From positions 1,720,001-1,784,000 of the forward strand of contig CATNEN010000011.1 of assembly GCA_950097015.1 (NCBI GenBank): a stretch of DNA of 64,000 nucleotides, read 5' to 3'. This DNA comes from Macrostomum hystrix. Lineage: Eukaryota; Platyhelminthes; Macrostomidae. The notes beneath the pieces are model-generated. The model did no database searches and was not told the DNA's origin. It worked only from the letters and a program-made list of their open reading frames with translations. The translations under genes and the position numbers were made by a program. Within the stretch, counting starts at the first letter, position 1, and every line of letters begins with the position of its first letter. This document shows, in pieces, positions 12,721 through 23,100 of the stretch.

Positions 12721-15660
12721 CATCGATCCCTAGTCCCAAAATAGGTCTTCCATCGATCCCCAGTCCCAAAGTAGGTCTCCCATCGATCCCCAGTCCCAAA
12801 GTAGGTCTCCCATCGATCCCCAGTCCCAAAGTAAATCTCCCATCGATCCCCAGTCCCAAAGTAAATCTCCCATCGATCCCCAATCCCAAAGTAAATCTCT
12901 GATCGATCCCCAGTCCCAAAGTAGGTCTCCCATCGATCCCCAGTCCCAAAGTAGGTCTCCCATCGATCCCCAGTCCCAAAGTAGGTCTCCCATCGATCCC
13001 CAATCCCAAATTAAATCTCTCATCGATCCGCAATCCCAAAGTAGGTCTCCCATCGATCCCCAGTCCCAAAGTAGGTCTCCCATCGATCCCCAGTCCCAAA
13101 GTAGGTCTCCCATCGATCCCCAATCCCAAATTAAATCTCCCATCGATCCCCAGTCCCAAAGTAGGTCTCCCATCGATCCCCAGTCCCAAAGTAGGTCTCC
13201 CATCGATCCCCAATCCCAAAGTAGGTCTCCCATCGATCCCCAGTCCCAAAGTAGGTCTCCCATCGATCCCCAATCCCAAAGTAGGTCTCCCATCGATCCC
13301 CAGTCCCAAATTAAATCTCTCATCGATCCGCAATCCCAAATTAAATCTCCCATCGATCCCCAATCCCAAATTAAATCTCTCATCGATCCGCAATCCCAAA
13401 GTAAATCTCCCATCGATCCCCAGTCCCAAAGTAGGTCTCCCATCGATCCCCAATCCCAAAGTAAATCTCCCATCGATCCCCAATCCCAAAGTAAATCTCC
13501 CATCGATCCCCAATCCCAAATTAAATCTCTCATCGATCCGCAATCCCAAATTAAATCTCCCATCGATCCGCAATCCCAAAGTAAATCTCCCATCGATCCC
13601 CAGTCCCAAAGTAGGTCTCCCATCGATCCCCAATCCCAAAGTAAATCTCCCATCGATCCCCAATCCCAAAGTAAATCTCCCATCGATCCCCAATCCCAAA
13701 TTAAATCTCTCATCGATCCGCAATCCCAAATTAAATCTCCCATCGATCCGCAATCCCAAAGTAAATCTCTCATCGATCCGCAATCCCAAAGTAAATCTCC
13801 CATCGATCCCCAGTCCCAAAGTAGGTCTCCCATCGATCCCCAGTCCCAAAGTAGGTCTCCCATCGATCCCCAGTCCCAAAGTAGGTCTCCCATCGATCCC
13901 CAGTCCCAAAGTAGGTCTCCCATCGATCCCCAGTCCCAAAGTAAATCTCCCATCGATCCCCAGTCCCAAAGTAGGTCTCCCATCGATCCCCAGTCTCAAA
14001 GTAGGTCTCCCATCGATCCCCAGTCCCAAAGTAGGTCTCCCATCGATCCCCAATCCCAAATTAAATCTCCCATCGATCCCCAGTCCCAAAGTAGGTCTCC
14101 CATCGATCCCCAGTCCCAAAGTAGGTCTCCCATCGATCCCCAGTCCCAAAGTAGGTCTCCCATCGATCCCCAGTCCCAAAGTAGGTCTCCCATCGATCCC
14201 CAGTCCCAAAGTAGGTCTCCCATCGATCCCCAGTCCCAAAGTAAATCTCCCATCGATCCCCAGTCCCAAAGTAGGTCTCCCATCGATCCCCAGTCCCAAA
14301 GTAGGTCTCCCATCGATCCCCAATCCCAAAGTAAATCTCCCATCGATCCCCAGTCCCAAAGTAAATCTCCCATCGATCCCCAATCCCAAAGTAAATCTCT
14401 CATCGATCCGCAATCCCAAAGTAAATCTCCCATCGATCCCCAGTCCCAAAGTAGGTCTCCCATCGATCCCCAATCCCAAAGTAGGTCTCCCATCGATCCC
14501 CAGTCCCAAAGTAGGTCTCCCATCGATCCCCAGTCCCAAAGTAGGTCTCCCATCGATCCTCAGTCCCAAAGTAGGTCTCCCATCGATCCTCAGTCCCAAA
14601 GTAGGTCTCCCATCGATCCCCAGTCCCAAAGTAGGTCTCCCATCGATCCCCAATCCCAAATTAAATCTCTCATCGATCCGCAATCCCAAAGTAAATCTCC
14701 CATCGATCCCCAGTCCCAAAGTAAATCTCCCATCGATCCCCAATCCCAAAGTAAATCTCTCATCGATCCGCAATCCCAAAGTAAATCTCCCATCGATCCC
14801 CAGTCCCAAAGTAGGTCTCCCATCGATCCCCAGTCCCAAAGTAGGTCTCCCATCGATCCCCAGTCCCAAAGTAGGTCTCCCATCGATCCCCAGTCCCAAA
14901 GTAGGTCTCCCATCAATCCCCAATCCCAAATTAAATCTCTCATCGATCCGCAATCCCAAATTAAATCTCCCATCGATCCCCAATCCCAAAGTAGGTCTCC
15001 CATCGATCCGCAATCCCAAAGTAAATCTCCCATCGATCCCCAGTCCCAAAGTAGGTCTCCCATCGATCCCCAGTCCCAAAGTAGGTCTCCCATCGATCCC
15101 CAGTCCCAAAGTAGGTCTCCCATCGATCCCCAGTCCCAAAGTAAATCTCCCATCGATCCCCAGTCCCAAAGTAGGTCTCCCATCGATCCCCAGTCCCAAA
15201 GTAAATCTCCCATCGATCCCCAGTCCCAAAGTAGGTCTCCCATCGATCCCCAGTCCCAAAGTAGGTCTCCCATCGATCCCCAATCCCAAAGTAAATCTCC
15301 CATCGATCCCCAGTCCCAAAGTAAATCTCCCATCGATCCCCAATCCCAAAGTAAATCTCTCATCGATCCGCAATCCCAAAGTAAATCTCTCATCGATCCG
15401 CAATCCCAAAGTAAATCTCTCATCGATCCGCAATCCCAAAGTAAATCTCCCATCGATCCCCAGTCCCAAAGTAGGTCTCCCATCGATCCTCAGTCCCAAA
15501 GTAGGTCTCCCATCGATCCCCAGTCCCAAAGTAGGTCTCCCATCGATCCCCAGTCCCAAAGTAGGTCTCCCATCGATCCTCAGTCCCAAAGTAGGTCTCC
15601 CATCGATCCTCAGTCCCAAAGTAGGTCTCCCATCGATCCTCAGTCCCAAAGTAGGTGTCC
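12721..15660. repeat. 30-bp minisatellite, 98 units with no indel
   Basis: About 2.94 kb of 30-bp units starting CATCGATCCCCAGTCCCAAA, each followed by GTAGGT or GTAAAT/TTAAAT and CTCC or CTCT. Every unit keeps exact 30-bp register. Higher-order structure is visible: the six-unit block 13381-13560 is repeated exactly at 13561-13740, and the 14341-14460 pattern recurs at 14701-14820. The minus strand is open for 977 codons of a 10-residue repeat. It has no signal peptide or non-repeat domain, so I call it non-coding, though the length is striking. Confidence 0.96.
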
Positions 15661-16171
15661 CTAGATATCTAATCCTAAAGTAAGAGAAATATTACTCATG
15701 CTTAAATTCGAAAGCGAGTTAAAAAGCTTTACGATATTTCTTTTTTAGAAATAATGTATGCAATATCTGTCGACCTTTACAATACGCAGTTTCGCTTTAT
15801 CATAAGCTATTTTTAGCTATCGTTAACTATCGTAACTATAAAGTAAACCTTTAAAACTCGCATGTTGTAAGTTTAAACTTAGACTTGAATTTAGGAGTTT
15901 CGCCTAGAAGTTTACATTCGATTCTGAGGTTGAGTAGCTGAGCGACTAACGCATTTGTGTCTCTACTAACGTCCATGAGCGTTACTAGACTTTACTAACC
16001 TTACTGACTTTGCTGACTTTACTGACTTTACTGACTTTTTCGTTGTGATTTCTTTTGGCAAAAGGATCAAAAGGTTTTTTGTATAGCCTTAAAGCGCATT
16101 ATTAAAGGAAGTTATATTTTTTAGACACCAGATTATATCAGTGCCATAGAGTGACCTCAGCAGCAACGTGC
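15661..16171. other. Intergenic, with a short CTTTACTGA repeat
   Basis: Unique sequence downstream of astacin C. Between about 15985 and 16040 a degenerate repeat of about 10 bp (ACTTTACTGA) occurs five or six times. Nothing else supported. Confidence 0.5.
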
Positions 16172-17000
16172 TCAGCACCTGTAGAGTGCGCGGATCTTGG
16201 CCACATCCAGGCTGGTCACAGAGCTGCCACCGACAGTGCCGCCAGACTTGGTGGAGATGGTCCTGCTGCCGTTGCAGGAGAAGGCGGTGCTACCGTAGTG
16301 CATGACGGACTGGTAGTCGTAGGCGGGGAAGCCGGAAGGCAGGGTGCCCTGCTTGTAGAAGTTGCCGCACTGCTTGTTGTTGATGTTGGCCCAGCTGATG
16401 TTGACGAAGTTATCACGATCGCGACGGCTCTGCTCGTGGTGCATTCCGATAGCGTGGATGAACTCGTGCTGGATGGTGCCGGTGGAGTAGCAGCCGTTGG
16501 ACTGCAGCGACAGCTGCTGCCTGCCACCGGTCCTGCCGACGTAAGACCAGCAGCCGGTGCCGCTAAACACCTCGACGTAGTCAGCCTGGTTGGTGCGCCT
16601 AACGAACTGGACGCAGTTTCCGATGCGGGACTGCAGAGCGGCGAGGGCGGAGTCCACAGAGCTGGCGGTTCCGGACACAACAGTGTAGGGCACGACCTTG
16701 GTGCTCCACAGGTTGCTGACGACGTTCCTCAGGCCAAGCATCTCGAGGAAGTTGTTGCTGGTCAGCCTCATGTCACCTTCGTACAGTCCGGTCTCCGGGT
16801 CGGGCTTGGGAAGACCGTTCTCGTCGCTGATCATCTGTACCGTATTAAAGGGTTGGGTAGGTGGATTGTATATCATATCAAGAATTCGATCAGTTTAGTG
16901 AAATTTCGCTCATTGAAGAAAAAGTGCTTACCGAAGGCGAGCAACCGCACTGGGCGTAGGCGAACGCCACCAGACAGCTCAGCAGGACGACGCGAAACAT
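16172..17000 (-). CDS. Astacin-family zinc metalloprotease (paralogue C)
   Basis: Two exons, 16932-17000 and 16172-16834, with a 97-bp intron; 243 residues. Signal peptide, YEGD switch, HEFIHAIGMHHE zinc site and SVMHY Met-turn are all present. Exon 2 differs from B at only a few positions (for example CVQFV for CVRFV, SGTGCW for SGSGCW, TISTKSG for TITTKSG). The intron is unrelated to the shared intron of A and B, and exon 1 has two or three silent differences. An in-frame extension of exon 2 into the intron is open but is excluded, because the acceptor CAG|ATGATCAGC and the exon 1 donor TCG|GTAAG reproduce the gene structure of A and B exactly. Confidence 0.95.
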
Positions 17001-17090
17001 GACTTCGGCTTTGGTATCAATGAGCACTCGCTAAGTATTAGATCGCCTGTTAGACTTGCTACTTGCCTTTTTGCATTCAGCATCCACTCT

Positions 17091-17099
17091 TTATTTATA
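17091..17099 (-). promoter_or_regulatory. TATA box of astacin C
   Basis: TATAAATAA on the minus strand, about 91 bp above the ATG. This is the best TATA match of the three astacin genes. Confidence 0.65.
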
Positions 17100-18604
17100 G
17101 GATTTTTACCAGCAACTTCGAATCAGATAAGTTCACTGTTGAGGCGATTGGGACGTCCTCGGAATCGTCTCGATGTCACGTTTTTGCAGCAGGTGCGAAG
17201 TATCTCTCTGGAAGTCACTTATCGAATTTCACAGCGATTCCCAAGTCTGGGAGCCAGAGTGGGCGTGTACTTTCTTGTCTGTCTTGGCCAGAAATGCCAC
17301 TGTCGTCGGCCTGTTGTTCAGTCACGCTCGACTCTTGCCTGCTGCAGCCGCGATTTTCTGGTTTCAACCAGTTCGACATGGACACTCCTTTTGATAGTCA
17401 GTGTTGTGGGTGCTTTTAGACTGCGCAGATTTTAATAAACACGCCACCGATATCCCAATCTGCCCCATTGTGAATGGGCGCGTGACTGAGGCCTAGTCTT
17501 TTTGACTTTCTTTGAGGTTCACACTCAGAATTTTTATTATCAGTCGCAAGGGCATGGTGGTTTAAGAGGCCTAGTTAGCTGAATGATTTTTTGCTGGAAA
17601 CTATGACCTTCAAACGCAATCCAATTGGCGCATTTTTATATCTACTAATAAGGCCAATTAAACCTAGAATGTCCATGGCTTTGAATTCGGATAACAATCT
17701 TACTGAGCTGCCCAAAAAAATTCGGGCCATTGAATTTTAGAGCATGCGCCAATAATGTATTGTTCTATCCAATGCATGAGGAGAATGAGGCACTTAACCA
17801 ACGCTCATAACACGAGTGCACGTAGCCGTGGTTTAGTTACAATGCTTTTCTGTCGTGCATCAGTGCTGTCCTTAAGTTTTTTTAATATCTTATCGATCGA
17901 TTTGTCTGTAGTAGTGTTCATTGCCGTTCCAGGGGTTTGGGGGGGAGACCCCACATTGCCAGCAAAAGCTTTTTTTTCTGAAAATATATTAAAAATCATT
18001 ATGTTTATGGTATGAACTAAGGTTTTATGACTAGCGTTTAATTTTTACTAGACTACCATAGACTATGTCCTACAAAACAGTGCTATATAGAATGTGAGGT
18101 AAGGAAATAAGGAAGGTCTTCTCAGTTAACTGACGAGCCTTGAAATGACTTCCGCCCTTGAAATGAAATGATGTTACCTGGCGGAATGATAAGCGGACTT
18201 ACTGGTGCTGAGATCGGGATGATTTCGACTTTGAGAAAGCTACAGAAGCACTTTCTATCGAGGATTTTGATCATTGGGTTGACGAGTTGAATAAAGAATG
18301 TTTCGTTGCCAGTTCCTGTATGACGAGAGGAGTTCATTGGAGCAACTGAATGACTTCATCGACGCGAAAGGGATCCATTCAAGCTGACATCACGACGTGT
18401 GAACACTCTGCGCTGGCGTATGTGCTACGCCTTTTCTATGGAACTTTGAAGAAGGTCAACTGAGGTTGATACTCGCCAGCGAGCTTGCTGTGCATTCGAG
18501 CATGTCTCTATCGCTTTTTTAAGAAATCGGGCATTCAACATCATTACAGAGAAGGAGTTTCTTGGTGACTTCAAGAACCTTGGCAAGAAGTCTGAGATTT
18601 AAAA
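17100..18604. other. Intergenic, no gene seen
   Basis: Unique sequence between astacin C and the recombinase relic. The open frames at 17063-17435 and 17755-18015 have no recognisable product. Near 18050-18065 the motif ACCATAGACTA occurs; it recurs at 19182-19250 on the other side of the relic and resembles motifs in the inverted repeats of the 30370-33224 transposon. Confidence 0.5.
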
Positions 18605-19141
18605 CTAATCTTGCTGCATGACATCGATGCACGGGCCAGACCATCGCAGCTTCCTCGGCGTTGAAAGTCCAAGCACGCCGTTACTCCAAAGCCTCTCCTC
18701 GACCACAGATGAAATTACGTCGGATCTGTTTAAACCAGCACCATTTCCTTCCTTTGTCGACTCCTTCATTGAAACATCCAGCGCTTGTCGACTCTCGAGG
18801 TATTCTATGTCCCTCCACAGGCTCCAGTCTCGCTTCAGCACATTCTGCATATGAAATTGGACCATTGAAAAAACGTCTTTCAACGTAGAGGCAGAATACC
18901 GCGCTCCCTCCTTCGTGCGAACTTCTAGCACAATTTTTTAGCAGATAGTTTAAGTCGGTCTTCTGCATCTCGTCCAGATCCTTGAGCACCACATGAGCGA
19001 GGGGCCGCTGCCCATTGCCCGTTGGTTCTTCTTTTCTCCATGCCATTCCAGGAACGTTTTAATCATCCACTCGGCCTTTTGCTAAGTATTGTCAGGCACG
19101 TTGGAAGAAATGTACTTCTCCACTGCATCGTCCGTAATCAT
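18605..19141 (-). pseudogene. Relic of a DUF3504/Crypton-like tyrosine recombinase
   Basis: The minus strand, read across frames, aligns with residues about 56-220 of the intact recombinase at 31219-32646. The order of matches is DDAVEKYISSN, then WMIKTFLEW, then TDLNYLLKN, then ASTLKDVFSMVQ, LKRDWSLW and LSTPRKL. The reading passes an in-frame stop near 19085 and at least two frameshifts. The C-terminal catalytic part (the second Arg, His and Tyr) is not found downstream. The sequence is too diverged from the intact element to be a recent copy, so it is probably an older, related family. Confidence 0.7.
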
Positions 19142-19181
19142 TTTGTATGATTGTATTTCGAAACTCTGTTGTATTTGACCA

Positions 19182-19400
19182 TAGACTATATTCAGCCACG
19201 CTTAGCGTGGTATGCAGGCCTTGAAGTCAACTTGGGTTTGACCATAGACTAGAGCCTAAATACGATCTTAAATATCGTGTCGCCCGTGCTAAAGTGGAGA
19301 AAAAAGTCACTCGGCTTCGCCTCGGCCATAGAAATGAGTCCTCAGCCATTTATCAAATCCAGATAAATAAATCTTGGGGTGATTGATATCCTATTGACTT
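19182..19400. other. Possible inverted-repeat remnant beside the recombinase relic
   Basis: Contains ACCATAGACTA twice and CTCGGCTTCGCCTCGGCC at about 19313. A near match to the latter, CCTCGGCTTCGCCTCGGCCT, lies inside the inverted repeats of the 30370-33224 transposon. I infer a decayed terminal region of the relic element. Confidence 0.35.
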
Positions 19401-19409
19401 ACTTAAAAA

Positions 19410-19625
19410 TATTTGTCCGTGAGTAAGACACTTCATACGCTCGTAGCGGTTAACGCGTTGACCTTTTGCATACGCTCGTATATGTCAGCCGCAGAGAGAA
19501 GGCTTGGTGGCTTGGGAGTCAGCGGAATGGGCAGAATTGCCTCCTCGCTGGCTGCTAGTCTAGTGTCCCCAAATGATGTGCCATTGCCCGCAGCCCTCCT
19601 GAAATGATTATTATTATTATTCAGA
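19410..19625 (+). repeat. SINE family 1, 3' portion, ending in (ATT)n
   Basis: The part from GGGCAGAATTGCCTCC to GCAGCCCTCCT matches the reverse complement of 24530-24610, followed by an ATT repeat at about 19606-19622. It is a 5'-truncated or rearranged copy of the tRNA-derived SINE seen complete at 24530-24870. Confidence 0.6.
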
Positions 19626-20194
19626 CACTTTATTCCTCATCGCGTCAGTTGAGTGGAGAAGACAGCCCCTCAGTCCATGGACTACAGCTGAACTAATTAT
19701 TTGCAGCACTACACCGGCCTCTTCTTTTTAGAAGACCTTAAAGTGAAAACGAAAAATTCGCAGATGCATCGAGGTACGAGCTATTAGCTCACGCATTCAC
19801 CGGAAGTGACCACTTCCTCGTTCTATCACTCCACTATCTTCCGAGTGGCTACTGAGTAGCTAGACCTTGCATATAACAGGGTCATTTCAGTAGGCAAACC
19901 ACAAATTATAAGAATATGCTTAAATTCGTTCACTTCCTGCTGCTGCTGCTGCTTCTACTCCAGGAATCCTCATTCGCTACCGTGAGAGCTGTGAGCTGAG
20001 CTTCCTGATTAGCTGTGAGCAGCGTAGAATGATGAATTTGAGATGAGACTCAGCTGTGAGATCTTGGCTGTGTTGCAAGCTTCGAAGCAGCTGCGAGAAA
20101 AACAAACATAACAGTTCGAATTCGTAATTAAATTAATCCAGTCAAAATTTTCATTGTTCTAGAATTTGTAAAGTAGAAGATTGAGCAGAAGAAA

Positions 20195-23100
20195 ATGGGT
20201 AAGTTTAAGTTTTCTCATTGCTTTTTTAGATAAAACGACTTATCAAGACTCTGTAGAACTCGATTTATATTACATTGTGTTTATCATTATGTTCGAAATT
20301 TACCCAATCTTTACACAATGTTTTACCTGTTAGACACTGATCAAACTGTTAGACATTCTCTAAAAGATAGACACGGATCAACCTGTTAGAAACTGATCGA
20401 CCTGTTAGACACTGATCTACCCGTTAAAAACTGATCAACCTGTTAGACACTGATCGACCCGTTGGACACTTATCGACCTGTTGGACACTTATCTACCTGT
20501 TAGACATTGATCAACCTGTTAGACACTGATCTACCCGTTAGATACAGTTATAAATGTTAGACACTGATCAACCTGTTAGACACAGTTATATCTGTCAGAC
20601 ACTGTAAATCTGTTAGACACTCTAAATTTGTTAGACACTGTTACATCTGTTAGACACTGTTACATCTGTTAGACACTGTTACATCTGTTAGACACTGTTA
20701 CATCTGTTAGACACTAACCTACCTGTTAGACACTGTTACATCTGTTAGACACTAACCTACCTGTTAGACACTGTTACATCTGTTAGACACTAACCTACCT
20801 GTTAGACACTGTTACATCTGTTAGACACAGCCAAACCCTAAAAACCCTCCTATTGCAGATGAAGTGCCAATAGACTTTGCCAACCAGCAGCAGCTGCTTG
20901 AGTTTGTCCACCGTAAAAGATTCGGACCACTTGAGTACTTACTTCTGACAATCTACAGCGGCGCCATAGTCTGGTCGCTGTTTGTCAATGGTATCTTCCT
21001 GTTGCTAGGATCAATCTATCGTCAGTTGCGTCGGCGAACGCCAGTTTTTATGATGAGTTTGGCGGCTTCGAATCTTCTCGTGACTGCGGTCTGCATGCCT
21101 GGGGCCGTCTACAACCTTGCTTACAACACCTGGCAGCTTGGTCACGGGGGCTGCAAACTTATGCACTTCACTGAAGGTGAATTAATAACGATTTTTATTT
21201 CATCAAGACGACCAGCATATTGTTAACAATCAATGTGGCTTCAACTAAGTCTGTCTAATGTCAGCTGAAGATAAGTTTTACAGTTCAAAACAGCTACAGC
21301 CCAGAAAGCTAATCTACATGTTAGACAGGCTAATCGACATGATAGACAGGCTAATCTACATGTTAGATAGGTTAATCTACATGTTAGATAGGCTAATCTA
21401 CATGTTAGATAGGCTAATGTACATGTTAGATAGGTTAATCTACATGTTAGATAGGGTAATCTACATGTTAGACAGGCTAATCGACATGATAGACAGGCTA
21501 ATCTACATGTTAGATAGGTTAATCTACATGTTAGACAGGCTAATCTACATGTTAGATAGGCTAATGTACATGTTAGATAGGTTAATCTACATGTTAGATA
21601 GGGTAATCTACATGTTAGACAGGCTAATCGACATGATAGACAGGCTAATCTACATGTTAGATAGGTTAATCTACATGTTAGACAGGCTAATCGACATGAT
21701 AGACAGGCTAATCTACATGTTAGACAGGCTAATCGACATGATAGACAGGCTAATCTACATGTTAGATAGGTTAATCTACATGTTAGATAGGCTAATCTAC
21801 ATGTTAGATAGGCTAATGTACATGTTAGATAGGTTAATCTACATGTTAGATAGGGTAATCTACATGTTAGACAGGCTAATCGACATGATAGACAGGCTAA
21901 TCTACATGTTAGATAGGTTAATCTACATGTTAGACAGGCTAATCGACATGATAGACAGGCTAATCTACATGTTAGATAGGTTAATCTACATGTTAGATAG
22001 GGTAATCTACAGGTTAGATAGGTTAATCTACATGTTAGATAGGCTAATCTACATGTTAGATAGGTTAATCTACATGTTAGATAGGTTAATCTACATGTTA
22101 GATAGGTTAATCTACATGATAGACAGGCTAATCTACATGTTAGATAGGTTAATCTACATGTTAGATAGGCTAATCTACATGTTAGATAGGCTAATCCAGA
22201 TGATAGACAGGCTAATCGACATGATAGACAGGCTAATCTACATGTTAGACAGGCTAATCTACATGTTAGATAGGCTAATCTACATGTTAGATAGGTTAAT
22301 CTACATGATAGACAGGCTAATCGACATGTTAGACAGGCTAATCTACATGTTAGATAGGTTAATCTACATGTTAGACAGGCTAATCTACATGTTAGATAGG
22401 CTAATCTACATGTTAGATAGGTTAATCTACATGTTAGACAGGCAAATCTACATGTTAGATAGGCTAATCTACATGTTAGACAGGCTAATCGACATGATAG
22501 ACAGGCTAATCTACATGTTAGATAGGTTAATCTACATGTTAGACAGGCTAATCGACATGATAGACAGGCTAATCTACATGTTAGATAGGTTAATCTACAT
22601 GTTAGATAGGCTAATCTACATGTTAGACAGGCTAATCTACATGCTAGATAGGTTAATCTACATGCTAGATAGGTTAATCTACATGTTAGACAGGCTAATC
22701 GACATGTTAGACAGGCTAATCTACATGTTAGATAGGCTAATCGACATGATAGACAGGCTACCTACATGTTAGATAGGTTAGTCTACATGTTAGATAGGTT
22801 ATTCTACATGCTAGATAGGTTAATCTACATGTTAGACAGGCAAATCTACATGTTAGACAGGCTAATCGACATGTTAGACAGGCTAATCTACATGTTAGAT
22901 AGGCTAATCGACATGTTAGATAGGCTAATCTACATGTTAGATAGGCTAATCGACATGATAGACAGGCTAATCTACATGTTAGATAGGCTAATCTACATGT
23001 TAGACAGGCTAATCGACATGTTAGACAGGCTAATCTACATGTTAGATAGGCTAATCGACATGATAGACAGGCTAATCTACATGTTAGATAGGTTAATCTA

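Noticed and set aside
12716-15649. 977-codon minus-strand open frame of a 10-residue repeat
   Set aside because: It coincides exactly with a 30-bp tandem array; no signal peptide, no unique domain, and the long frame follows from the unit length being a multiple of three.
16835-16876. N-terminal extension of astacin C exon 2
   Set aside because: It is open by chance into the intron; the acceptor and exon 1 match the structure of the two paralogues.
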